Source: Nocardiopsis sp. CNR-923 (lineage in GTDB: Bacteria > Actinomycetota > Actinomycetes > Streptosporangiales > Streptosporangiaceae). From it: a stretch of DNA of 64,000 nt. This document shows positions 49,820 through 57,999 of the stretch, piece by piece. The notes beneath the pieces are model-generated. The model was not told the origin of the DNA. It searched no databases and saw only the letters and a program-made list of their open reading frames with translations. Position numbers and translations under genes: made by a program. Where the stretch lies: NCBI RefSeq assembly GCF_001942255.1, contig NZ_MKKC01000022.1:1-64000 (forward strand). The letters run 5' to 3'. The stretch's first letter is position 1. Every line of letters starts with the position of its first letter.

Positions 49820-51198
49820 CCGCGCCCGCGACCGGCCGCCACTGGTGCGAGTGGGCCTGGCTCGGCGGCGACGCCCCGACGCGGGGCGTGCTGCTGGAGG
49901 TGGCCGACGGGCGGTTCTCCTCCGTCACGCGGGCCGCCGCGCCGCCGGGGGGCGCCGAGGTCCTGTCCGGCCTCACCCTGCCGGGTCTGGCCAACGCCCA
50001 CTCGCACGCCTTCCACCGGGCCCTGCGCGGGCGCACCCACACCGGCGGCGGCTCGTTCTGGACCTGGCGTGAGGGCATGTACCGCGTCGCCGAACGCCTG
50101 GATCCGGACTCCTATTTGCGCCTGGCGCGGGCGGTCTACGCGGAGATGGCCCTGGCCGGGGTGACGTGCGTCGGCGAGTTCCACTATCTGCACCACGCCG
50201 TGGGCGGCGCGCGCTACGCCGACCCCAACGCGATGGGCCACGCCCTGGTCGAGGCGGCGGCGCAGGCCGGTGTGCGGATCACGCTGCTCGACGTGTGCTA
50301 CCTGTCCGGGGGGTTGGACGAGCACGGGGCACACCTGCCTCTCGCCGGTCCCCAGCGCCGGTTCGGCGACGGCGACGCGGCCGGGTGGGCCGATCGCGTC
50401 GCCGCGTTCACTCCGACGGGGGAGCACGTCCGGGTCGGCGCGGCGGCGCACTCGGTGCGCGCGGTCCCCGCCGGGGAGCTGCCGGGCGTGGCCGCCTTCG
50501 CCGACGCGCACCGGATGCCCCTGCACGTCCACGTGTCGGAGCAGCCGGCGGAGAACGCCGCATGCCTGGCCGCGTACGGCCGCACCCCCACCCGGGTCCT
50601 CGCCGACGCCGGGGCCCTGTCCGGACGCACCACGCTGGTGCACGCCACCCACCTGACCGACGCAGACGTGGCCGCGGTACGCGACGCGGGCGCGACCGTG
50701 TGCCTGTGCCCGACGACCGAGCGGGACCTGGCCGACGGCCTGCCCCGCACCGGCGACCTCGCTGCGGACCGGCTGAGTTTGGGCACGGACCAGCACGCGC
50801 GGACGGACCTGTTCGCCGAGGCGCGCGGCGTCGAACTGCACGAGCGCCTGCGCACCCACCGGCGCGGCACCCTGGGCGGCGGCGCGCTGCTGCGCGCGGC
50901 CTCCGCGCACGGCCACCGCTCGCTCGGCTGGTCGGACGATCCGCGACGGGCAGGGGCCGACGCCGGTGAGCTGCGGGCGGGGGCCAGGGCCGACCTGGTC
51001 AACGTGCCCCTGGACGGCGTAGGTCTGGCCGGAGCCGACCCCGTCCGGGCCACGGACGCGGTGGTCTTCGCGGCGACCGCCGCCGATGTGCGCCACGTGA
51101 TGGCCGACGGGTGTTGGACCGTCCGCGACGGCGTCCACACGCGGCTGCCCGGCGCCGCGCACGACCTCGACACGGTGATCAAGGAGCTGCACCCATGA
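49816..51198 (+). CDS. hutF: formimidoylglutamate deiminase
   Basis: 460 aa. It deiminates N-formimidoyl-L-glutamate to N-formyl-L-glutamate plus ammonia. Amidohydrolase superfamily: metal ligands in [16 protein letters not shown] (about residues 57-72), [21 protein letters not shown] and [16 protein letters not shown] start overlaps the previous stop (GTGA). Presence of HutF indicates the deiminase-deformylase branch rather than the formiminoglutamase branch. Confidence 0.88.
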   Translation: MTAPATGRHWCEWAWLGGDAPTRGVLLEVADGRFSSVTRAAAPPGGAEVLSGLTLPGLANAHSHAFHRALRGRTHTGGGSFWTWREGMYRVAERLDPDSYLRLARAVYAEMALAGVTCVGEFHYLHHAVGGARYADPNAMGHALVEAAAQAGVRITLLDVCYLSGGLDEHGAHLPLAGPQRRFGDGDAAGWADRVAAFTPTGEHVRVGAAAHSVRAVPAGELPGVAAFADAHRMPLHVHVSEQPAENAACLAAYGRTPTRVLADAGALSGRTTLVHATHLTDADVAAVRDAGATVCLCPTTERDLADGLPRTGDLAADRLSLGTDQHARTDLFAEARGVELHERLRTHRRGTLGGGALLRAASAHGHRSLGWSDDPRRAGADAGELRAGARADLVNVPLDGVGLAGADPVRATDAVVFAATAADVRHVMADGCWTVRDGVHTRLPGAAHDLDTVIKELHP

Positions 51199-52399
51199 CC
51201 GACACGCCCCGAGCGGTCCTCGTCGACGCCATCGCCACCCTGGTCACCAACGATCCCGAGCTCGGGCGCGGGCCCGTCGGCGAGGTCCCGACGCCGCCCT
51301 GGTGATCGAGGACGGGCGCGTGGCCTGGGTCGGACCGCGCGACCGGGCACCCGAGGCGGACGCCCGGGTCGACGCCGCCGGGCGCTGCGTCCTGCCCGGT
51401 TTCGTCGACAGCCACTCGCACATCGTGTTCGCGGGCGACCGCAGCCGCGAGTTCGCCGCCCGCATGAGCGGCAGGCCGTACTCGGCGGGCGGCATCCGCA
51501 CGACCGTCGCAGCCACCCGGGCCGCCGGCGACGCCGAACTCCTGGCGAACGCGCGCCGCCTGGTCCGCGAGGCGCGCGCGCAGGGCACCACCACCCTGGA
51601 GGTCAAGTCCGGGTACGGGCTCACCGTCGCGGACGAGGAGCGCGTCCTGGCCGTGGCCGCCCGGGTGACCGACGAGGTCACCTTCCTCGGCGCGCACGTG
51701 GTCCCACCCGAGTACGCCGACGACCCGCGGGGCTACGTGGATCTGGTGACGGGGCCGATGCTGAGCGCGTGCGCGCCGCACGCGCGGTGGGTGGACGTGT
51801 TCTGCGAGCGCGGCGCCTTCGACGAGGAGGCCTCGCGCCGGGTGCTCGCCGCCGGTGCCGAGCACGGTCTGCTGCCCCGGGTGCACGGCAACCAGCTCGG
51901 GGAGGGGCCGGGCGTGCGGCTCGCGGTCGAGGCGCACGCCGCCTCCGTCGACCACTGCACGTACCTGGCCGCCGAGGACGTCGACGCCCTCGTCGAGGCG
52001 GCCCGGCGGCCCGATCCGACCGTGGCCACGCTGCTGCCGGGCGTCGACTTCTCCACCCGCCAGCCCTACCCGGACGCGCGGGCGCTCCTCGACGCCGGGG
52101 CACTGGTCGCCCTGGCCAGCGACTGCAACCCGGGGTCGTGCTTCACCTCCAGCCTGGCCTTCTGCGTGGCCGTCGCGGTCCGGGACATGGGCATGACACC
52201 GGAGGAGGCGGTGTGGGCGGCGACCGCGGGCGGGGCCCGGGCCCTGCGCCGCACCGACGTGGGCCACCTGGCGCCGGGGGCGCGCGCCGACCTGACCCTC
52301 CTGGAAGCGCCCAACCACCTGTACCTGGCCTACCGGCCGGGGGTCCCGCAGGTCGCGGCGGTGTGGAAGGACGGCGAGCTGGTCGCCGGACGCCCCTGA
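51195..52399 (+). CDS. hutI: imidazolonepropionase (frameshifted as sequenced)
   Basis: About 401 aa after one base is restored near 51288. It opens the imidazolone ring of imidazolone-5-propanoate to N-formimidoyl-glutamate. Motifs: [22 protein letters not shown] (split: metal-binding HSH at about residues 72-74), [18 protein letters not shown] and [10 protein letters not shown]. The break sits in GGTCCCGACGCC; one G restores V-P-D-A-A-L-V-I-E. The ATG overlaps hutF (ATGA). It is the last hut gene. Confidence 0.92.
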
Positions 52400-52581
52400 C
52401 CGTTCCGTCCCTCCACGACGCCGTATCACGCGGTCCGGCGTGATCGCCGACGGAACTCAACGGGCGCCTAACGTCCCCGAAACACGAGTCGCCCAGGGTG
52501 GGCACCACGTCGGTGCGCGTCCCGTCGCCGCGGTCCACAGCCGTCACGCGCGACGGGAGCAACCACCCCCGGGAGGACACT

Positions 52582-53088
52582 GTGGGCCTGTGGAGGATCA
52601 GGACGGCGGTCGAGGACCGCCCCGGCGGGCTCGCGGAGGTCGTCGGCGCCATCGCGCGGCACGGAGGCAACATCGTCGGCCTGTCCCTGCACACCGACGT
52701 GGCGGGGGTGATCGACGAGTTCGTCGTGGACGTGCCGGGCGGCCACGCTCGGGCGGTGCGCGCGGTCGCGGAACTCGGTCCGTCCGGCACGGTGACGGCC
52801 GTCCCCGCCCACAGGCGCGAGGTCGGGGACGACGTCACCCGGGCGCTGCTGCTCACGGCGCGGCTGCGGGCCGATCCCAACCGGCTGCCCGAGGCGCTGG
52901 CGGATCTCCTGCTGGCCGACGACGCCCGGTGGACCAACCTCACCCGGGCGGACGAGTCCGGGGACACGGACGCGGGAACCGCCATGCTGGTGCCGGTCGG
53001 GCCCCTGCGCGGGGTGCTGGTCCGCCGCGCCTCGCATCCGTTCACGTGGACCGAGTCGAGCCGGGCGGACGCCTGGTGCGTTCGGTGA
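52582..53088 (+). CDS. ACT domain-containing protein
   Basis: 168 aa from GTG at 52582, with GGGAGGA upstream. N-terminal ACT domain: WRIRTAVEDRPGGLAEVVGAIARHGGNIVGL, a classic beta-alpha-beta ligand-binding fold. The C-terminal half is a less regular alpha/beta domain. It probably binds an amino acid. It overlaps the following GNAT gene by one base (TGATG), so both share an operon. Located after the hut operon but with about 180 bases of spacer. Confidence 0.75.
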   Translation: MGLWRIRTAVEDRPGGLAEVVGAIARHGGNIVGLSLHTDVAGVIDEFVVDVPGGHARAVRAVAELGPSGTVTAVPAHRREVGDDVTRALLLTARLRADPNRLPEALADLLLADDARWTNLTRADESGDTDAGTAMLVPVGPLRGVLVRRASHPFTWTESSRADAWCVR

Positions 53089-53636
53089 TGCCGTCGGCCG
53101 GACCGGTGCCCACGGACCGGGTCGTGCGCACCGGCGAGGGCCTGGCGCTGTCCCTGCGCCAGGTACGCGACAGCGACGCGCCCGACCTGAGCGACCTGCA
53201 CCGCCGCTGCTCCGAGGAGACGGTGCGCAACCGGTACTTCACGGGCATGAGCGAGCTGAGCCCGCGGATGCTGCGCGTGTTCTGCGACCCCGAACGGGGG
53301 TTGACATTGGCGGTGCGCCCGTGCGGGCGGGAGGAGCCGGTGGCGCTGGGGCACCTGATGTACACGCTCGACCCTGGTGTGGGCGAGATGGCGTTCCTGG
53401 TGGAGGACGCCTGGCAGGGGCGCGGCGTGGGAACCGCCGTGGCCCGGGCGCTGACGGTGGTGGCCGCCGACTGGGGCCTGGCCGAGGTGCGGGCGGAGAC
53501 CAGCCTGGCCAACACGGGGATGCTGAGGATCATGCGGCGTCTGGGAGCGTCAGTACGGCCGCAGGGCGGAATGTACGTGCACGCCCGCCTGCCGGTCGCC
53601 GAGGCGGTGCAGGCGGGCGGACCTGCCGGGTCGTGA
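53088..53636 (+). CDS. GNAT family acetyltransferase
   Basis: 182 aa. GNAT motifs: SLRQVRDSDAPDLSDL at the start, FLVEDAWQGRGVGTAVARALTVVA (acetyl-CoA loop Q-G-R-G-V-G, about residues 105-128) and ANTGMLRIMRRLG. It is close to the ACT-GNAT type acetyltransferases that occur fused or paired in actinomycetes; here the ACT protein is the immediately upstream gene, joined by TGATG. A role in lysine acetylation under amino-acid control is a possible but unproven reading. Confidence 0.8.
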   Translation: MPSAGPVPTDRVVRTGEGLALSLRQVRDSDAPDLSDLHRRCSEETVRNRYFTGMSELSPRMLRVFCDPERGLTLAVRPCGREEPVALGHLMYTLDPGVGEMAFLVEDAWQGRGVGTAVARALTVVAADWGLAEVRAETSLANTGMLRIMRRLGASVRPQGGMYVHARLPVAEAVQAGGPAGS

Positions 53637-53650
53637 CACAATGGTCGGGC

Positions 53651-53709
53651 AAGGGGTTCCCTGGTGGCGGGCGTGTGAGAGATGACTGTCCTACCAGGGA
53701 GCCCTTTCT
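53651..53709. terminator. long inverted repeat, probable bidirectional terminator
   Basis: AAGGGGTTCCCTGGT and ACCAGGGAGCCCTTT are near-perfect complements (13 of 15) with a loop of about 27 bases, and a T-rich end (CCCTTTCTT) on the + strand. It lies between the convergent GNAT gene and the Lsr2-like gene. Confidence 0.55.
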
Positions 53710-53769
53710 TCATGCGCTCGGATCCGGGGTTGACGGGCCGCCCCAACCCCTCACCGAACGACATTGGGC

Positions 53770-54048
53770 CTAGTCCCCGTCGGACTCGTCGTCCCCGGCG
53801 TCGGCGGAGCCGTTGCCGGCGGGGGCCGAGGCGGACGTCTTCTTGGGAGCGCGGCGCTTCTTCACCGGACGGGAGTAGTCGACGAGGGGTTCGTAGCGGG
53901 ACTCGTGCTCCTTGGCGCACTCGTCACAGGCGTCGACCTCGCGGACGGCGCCCTCCCAGGCGAACTGGATGACCTCAGTCGCCTCGACCTTCTCCTCGCG
54001 GACGGCGTGGGGATCGCAGTACTTGCGCGTGAAGACCTCGGTGACCAC
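53770..54048 (-). CDS. Lsr2-like dimerisation domain protein with zinc-finger-like cysteines
   Basis: 92 aa from the GTG at 54048, preceded by AAGGGA. The segment EATEVIQFAWEGAVREVD resembles the N-terminal dimerisation beta-strands of Lsr2 (A-x-E-T-V-x-F-x-x-D-G-x-x-Y-E-I-D). A C-x-x-H (CDPH) and a C-x-x-C (CDEC) pair lie on either side and could bind zinc. The C-terminal tail is first basic (VKKRRAPKKT), then acidic. An ATG at 54099 would extend it by 17 residues but lacks a ribosome binding site. Nucleoid association is inferred, not shown. Confidence 0.55.
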   Translation of the reverse strand: MVTEVFTRKYCDPHAVREEKVEATEVIQFAWEGAVREVDACDECAKEHESRYEPLVDYSRPVKKRRAPKKTSASAPAGNGSADAGDDESDGD

Positions 54049-54525
54049 GGCGGGGAGTTCCCTTCGGTATCGCGTGAACAGTCCGGACCCCGTAATCATA
54101 CACGTGTACGAACGCGGAAAGCCGAGGTGCGGCGGATTCCGCGTCGGGTTCGGGGTCGCCCCGAAGCCTAGCGAAGACCGGGCACCGTCCGCGCCCGTGC
54201 GCGGCGCGTCGGCGCTGGAAGGGCGGGGCGTGTCGGCGCCGCGCGGTCGGGGCGGGGGCCTCTGGCCGTGGATTGGTGCGGACTGGCTGATTTCACGGCG
54301 CTTCGTCCGGTTCGTGCGATGGTCGTCCAGAATGCGCGTCAACCGATTTGTGCGTTTGATGAACGCGGTGGCGTTCTCCTGGCTATCGTAATTCCCACTT
54401 CACGACACGTCGGCGCGCACGCGCGGCGGTGGAGGAGGAATCGGCGTCGTGCCCCCATGGCGCGCGCCGGTGACGGCGGATCCCGTGGGGGAGCGGAATC
54501 CGGGGAGAAGCGCAGGGGGAGGGCT
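54049..54525. other. intergenic region between Lsr2-like and DUF485 genes
   Basis: About 475 bases between divergent genes. It has an AT-richer patch, GGACCCCGTAATCATACACGTG (its reverse includes a possible start ATG at 54099), and another near 54383-54400 (CTATCGTAATTCCCACTT). These are candidate promoter areas. I see no further gene, repeat or RNA. Confidence 0.45.
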
Positions 54526-54968
54526 GTGGTCGAGTACATGGAGGGCGCCTTCGGAAGGCGTGTCGACGGGCGGAGTGAGCCGTTCCGTCCACGGGGTCCC
54601 AGGTCGGCGGAGGCGCGCAGGCGCGCACGGGCAGACGTGGCGCGCACCTGCGAACGGATGTCAGTGGACCCGGGTTTCGTGAAACTGCGAAGGAGATTCG
54701 CCATCCAGACGATCGTTCTGGTGTCCGGATTCCTCCTCAGTTACCTCACCTATCTGCTCTTCGCCGCCTACGCGCGGGAATTCATGGCCAGGCCGGTCCT
54801 CGCCCCGGTCAACGTCGCCTGGTGATGGGAATCGGCCAGTTCCTGGTGGTGTTCGCGTTCTCCTGGGCGTTTGGCCGTTTCTCGGCCCGCGCGATCGATC
54901 CGCTGGCCGAACGGATCCGCGCGCGGGGCCGTGAGGAGGAGACCGTGAGCGGGCGGGTGATCGGGTGA
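54526..54968 (+). CDS. DUF485 membrane protein (frameshifted as sequenced)
   Basis: About 147 aa after one base is restored near 54823. DUF485 proteins (YjcH-like) have two transmembrane helices and accompany acetate/cation symporters. Here the first helix is TIVLVSGFLLSYLTYLLFAAYA and the second IGQFLVVFAFSWAFGRFSA. The frame breaks after LAPVNVAW at TGGTGATG; one extra G gives AWVMGIGQF. It starts GTG after AGGGGGAGGG, and its stop overlaps the symporter GTG (GTGA). Confidence 0.78.
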
Positions 54969-56749
54969 CGACCGCCTCGTCCGATCTCCTCCGAGGGCCC
55001 GTGGGCGGATCCGCCACGGGGGACGGCGCCGCCGTGGCCGCCGACGCCACCGGCCCCGTCGGCGTCCTCGGCGGTCAGTTCGGCGCCGCGCACGCCTGGA
55101 CACTCGTCCTGTGCGCCGTGTTCGTCCTCGTCACGCTGGCCATCACCGTGCGGGCCCGCCGTACCACACGCGGCGCGGTCGACTACTACGCCGGTGGCCG
55201 CGCTTTCTCCAGCACCCAGAACGGCCTGGCGCTGACCGGCGACTACCTGTCGGCCGCCTCCTTCCTGGGCATCGCCGGGATGATCGCCCTGAGGGGCTAC
55301 GACGGTTTGCTGTACTCCATCGGCTTCCTGGTGGCGTGGCTGCTGGTGCTGCCGATGGCCCAACTGATGCGCAACACCGGACGCTTCACCATGGCCGACC
55401 TGCCCGCGTTCCGCATGCGCCGGATGCGGGTGCGCCTGGCGTGCACCGTCTCCACCGTCACCGTGTGCGTGTTCTACCTGGTCGCACAGATGGTCGGGGC
55501 GGGCGCGCTGGCGGCGGTCCTGCTCGGTCTGCACGAGGGGGGCACGTTCCTGGGCGTCGGCGCGGGCCAGGCCCGGTCCGGGGCGATCGTGCTCGTGGGC
55601 GTGCTGATGATCGTCTACGTCATGTACGGGGGGATGAAGGCCGCCACCTGGTTGCAGATCATCAAGGCGGTCGTGCTGTTGGGCGCCACCGGACTGCTCA
55701 CCGTGCTGGTCATGGCGCAGTTCTCCTTCGACCCCCGCGCACTGCTGACGGAGGCGGCCCAGGCCAGCGGACACGGTCAGGCCTTCCTCGAACCTGGGCT
55801 GCGCTGGGGGGTGGAGGTGCCCGGCGATCCGGTGCGGACGATGTTCAACAAGCTCGACCTCATCAGCCTGGGGCTCGCGCTGGTCCTGGGCACGGTCGCC
55901 CTGCCGCACATCCTCATCCGCTTCTACACCGTGCCGGACGGCCGGGCGGCACGCACCTCGGTCAACCGCGCCATCGTCATGGTGGGGGCGTTCTACCTGA
56001 TGACCCTCGCGCTGGGCTTCGGCGCGGCCGCCCTGGTGGGATCCGAACGCATCCTGGGGCTCGACCCGTCGGGCAACAGCGCGGTGCCGATGCTCGCCGA
56101 GGAGGTGGGGCGGCTGACGGCCGGGCCGGTCGGCGCCGCGGTGCTGCTCGCGCTGATCTCGGCGGTGGCGCTGGCCACGATCCTGGCGGTGATCGCCAGC
56201 CTGACCCTGGCCTCCTCGTCCTCCATCGCGCACGACCTGTTCGGACACATCCTCATGTGGGGGCGGCCGCGCGAGTCGCAGGAGGTGGGGGTGGCCCGCT
56301 TCTCGGCGTGTGCGGTCGGCGGGCTGGCCATCGCTCTGGCGATCCGGGCGCAGGAGCTCAACGTGGCCTTCCTCGTCGGGTTGGCGTTCGCGATCGCCGC
56401 CGCCGCCAATCTCCCCGTCATCGTGCTCACCCTGTTCTGGAGGCGGTTCAACACCCGGGGTGTGGAGTGGGGCATCTACGGCGGGCTCTCGTGCACGCTG
56501 CTGCTCATGCTGTTCTCCCCGGTGATGTCGGGCAAGACGCACCCGGTCACCGGGGAGAACCTGTCGCTGCTGCCCGCCTGGATCGACATCCAGCTCATCC
56601 CGATGGAGAACCCGGCGCTGTTCGCGGTGCCGGTCGGATTCCTGTGCGCGGTGGTCGGCAGCCTGCTCTCGGACGAGCGCGACACCTCGCGCTACACCGA
56701 GCTGCGGGTCCGCTCGCTCACCGGCTGGGGCACCGAGTCCTCCTCCTGA
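54965..56749 (+). CDS. sodium:solute symporter family protein (ActP-like)
   Basis: 594 aa with about 13 hydrophobic helices. SSS signatures: DYYAGGRAFSSTQNGLALTGDYLSAASFLG (about residues 73-102, ligand and sodium site) and VMYGGMKAATWLQIIKAVVL. Fits the monocarboxylate/acetate transporter group, matching its DUF485 partner in a coupled pair. Located in the cytoplasmic membrane. Intact. Confidence 0.88.
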   Translation: MTTASSDLLRGPVGGSATGDGAAVAADATGPVGVLGGQFGAAHAWTLVLCAVFVLVTLAITVRARRTTRGAVDYYAGGRAFSSTQNGLALTGDYLSAASFLGIAGMIALRGYDGLLYSIGFLVAWLLVLPMAQLMRNTGRFTMADLPAFRMRRMRVRLACTVSTVTVCVFYLVAQMVGAGALAAVLLGLHEGGTFLGVGAGQARSGAIVLVGVLMIVYVMYGGMKAATWLQIIKAVVLLGATGLLTVLVMAQFSFDPRALLTEAAQASGHGQAFLEPGLRWGVEVPGDPVRTMFNKLDLISLGLALVLGTVALPHILIRFYTVPDGRAARTSVNRAIVMVGAFYLMTLALGFGAAALVGSERILGLDPSGNSAVPMLAEEVGRLTAGPVGAAVLLALISAVALATILAVIASLTLASSSSIAHDLFGHILMWGRPRESQEVGVARFSACAVGGLAIALAIRAQELNVAFLVGLAFAIAAAANLPVIVLTLFWRRFNTRGVEWGIYGGLSCTLLLMLFSPVMSGKTHPVTGENLSLLPAWIDIQLIPMENPALFAVPVGFLCAVVGSLLSDERDTSRYTELRVRSLTGWGTESSS

Positions 56750-56778
56750 GAGTGGAGCGGGCACGGGGGCCCGAGCGG

Positions 56779-57699
56779 TCACGCGCGCCGGGCGACCACC
56801 AGCGTGACCGCGCGGCCGGGCGTGGGGACCGGCGTCACGCCCCGGTACCCGGCCGCGACGAGCCGCCGTCGCACCTCCTCCGGCGGCCACGGGGCGACCC
56901 CGGAGCGCGCCATGCGCCACCGGAGCACGGCGTCGCGGGTGCCGCCGTCGCCGTTCGGGCCGACGGCCGTCGCGCTGACCAGCCACGCCCCCGGGCGCAG
57001 GGCGCTGTGGACGCGGCGCAGCGCCGTGTCGGCCGCGTCGGGTGAGAGCACGGACACCGGCAGCCAGGCCAGGTCGAAGACGTCGTCGACGGTGAGGTCG
57101 GCGACGTCGAGGAGGCGCAGGTCGACCCGGTCGCGCACCCCGAGCCCGGCCAGGTGCTCCTCGGCCAGTCGCAGCGCGCGCGGATCGGTGTCGAGGCCGA
57201 CGGCGCGGGAACCGGGCACACGGTCCAGGACGGTCGCCGCCACCGCGCCGATCCCCGTGCCCACGTCCAGGACGCTCAGGCCCGAAGTCCGGAGCACCGG
57301 GGCGAATCCGGGGACGCTCGCGGCCAGCAGGTCCAGAAACGATCCCACGCGCGCGCCCGAGGCCACCCCCTCGGCCACGAATGCGGCGTCGTCCTCGGGC
57401 GGCGCCGGTCGGTCCTCGACCGCGTCCGCGGCCTGGCGCAGCTGACGGGCCACGCGGCGGGCGAAGGCCGACGGGTCGGCCTGGCGGTCCAGGGCCGCTC
57501 GGTGGGCCGGGAGCAGCCGCCATCCGTCCGGGCCGTGCTCGGCCAGGCCAGCGTGCGCCAGTAGCGCCCCGTGTTCGTCGGACAGCTCCGCGCCGTCCGG
57601 GGGCCCGTCGCCTGCCGCAGCCGCGAGCGCCGCCAGGATCCAGACACCGTCGGTCAGTTCCTCGACACGTCGTGCGAGGTCGGTTGGGGTGTTCACCAT
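56779..57699 (-). CDS. class I SAM-dependent methyltransferase
   Basis: 306 aa. N-terminal winged-helix-like dimerisation part (residues 1-95), then the Rossmann fold with LDVGTGIGAVAATVLD (motif I, about residues 146-161), VGLDTDPRALRLAEEHL (acidic loop) and a later DLAWLP post-II motif. Resembles O-methyltransferases of secondary metabolism. It is transcribed away from the peptide/YcaO pair with only about 200 bases in between, so it may modify the peptide. The substrate is unproven. Confidence 0.75.
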   Translation of the reverse strand: MVNTPTDLARRVEELTDGVWILAALAAAAGDGPPDGAELSDEHGALLAHAGLAEHGPDGWRLLPAHRAALDRQADPSAFARRVARQLRQAADAVEDRPAPPEDDAAFVAEGVASGARVGSFLDLLAASVPGFAPVLRTSGLSVLDVGTGIGAVAATVLDRVPGSRAVGLDTDPRALRLAEEHLAGLGVRDRVDLRLLDVADLTVDDVFDLAWLPVSVLSPDAADTALRRVHSALRPGAWLVSATAVGPNGDGGTRDAVLRWRMARSGVAPWPPEEVRRRLVAAGYRGVTPVPTPGRAVTLVVARRA

Positions 57700-57850
57700 G
57701 GCGCGAGTCTGTCACTCTCCGACACCTCCGTGCATCCGCCCAGGTCGGGCCAGGTGGGTTCGGAAAGCGTGAAACCTGACATCGGACCATGGCAGGAATT
57801 CTTTTGCGTAAGGTGGTGACAAAGGCTTTGACCGTGAGATAGGAAGGCCT

Positions 57851-57873
57851 GAGCACGGAGCAGATTCGTGCTC
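57851..57873. promoter_or_regulatory. palindrome between methyltransferase and peptide gene
   Basis: GAGCACG (57851-57857) and CGTGCTC (57867-57873), a perfect 7-bp repeat with a 9-bp spacer, 28 bases before the peptide ATG. It could be an operator or the leader hairpin of the peptide mRNA. Confidence 0.45.
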
Positions 57874-57901
57874 GGTAAACGACCGCGAGAGAGGAATCTT
57901 C

Positions 57902-57997
57902 ATGGCTTGCGCGGGATATGACTGGGCCGCTCCCCTGGAGCCCACCGAGGACATCACGATGGCCGTCGAGGAACTCGACGAGAACACCGCGGAATAG
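57902..57997 (+). CDS. putative RiPP precursor peptide
   Basis: 31 aa: begins MACAGYDWAAPLEPTED and ends acidic (EELDENTAE). An excellent ribosome binding site, GAGAGAGGA (57886-57894), lies at ideal spacing. Its TAG stop is separated by only two bases from the GTG of the YcaO gene. A tiny ORF directly before a stand-alone YcaO gene is the normal genetic mark of a RiPP precursor. Cys3 and Asp7/Trp8 at the N-terminus with an acidic follower-like C-terminus recall bottromycin precursors (core first, follower after), but the resemblance is only in layout. Alternatively the C-terminus is the core. Confidence 0.6.
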   Translation: MACAGYDWAAPLEPTEDITMAVEELDENTAE

Positions 57998-57999
57998 CG

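Noticed and set aside
53651..53709. Transposon-end or attachment-site reading of the long inverted repeat
   Set aside because: Position between convergent genes and the T-rich end make a terminator the simpler explanation; no target duplication is seen.
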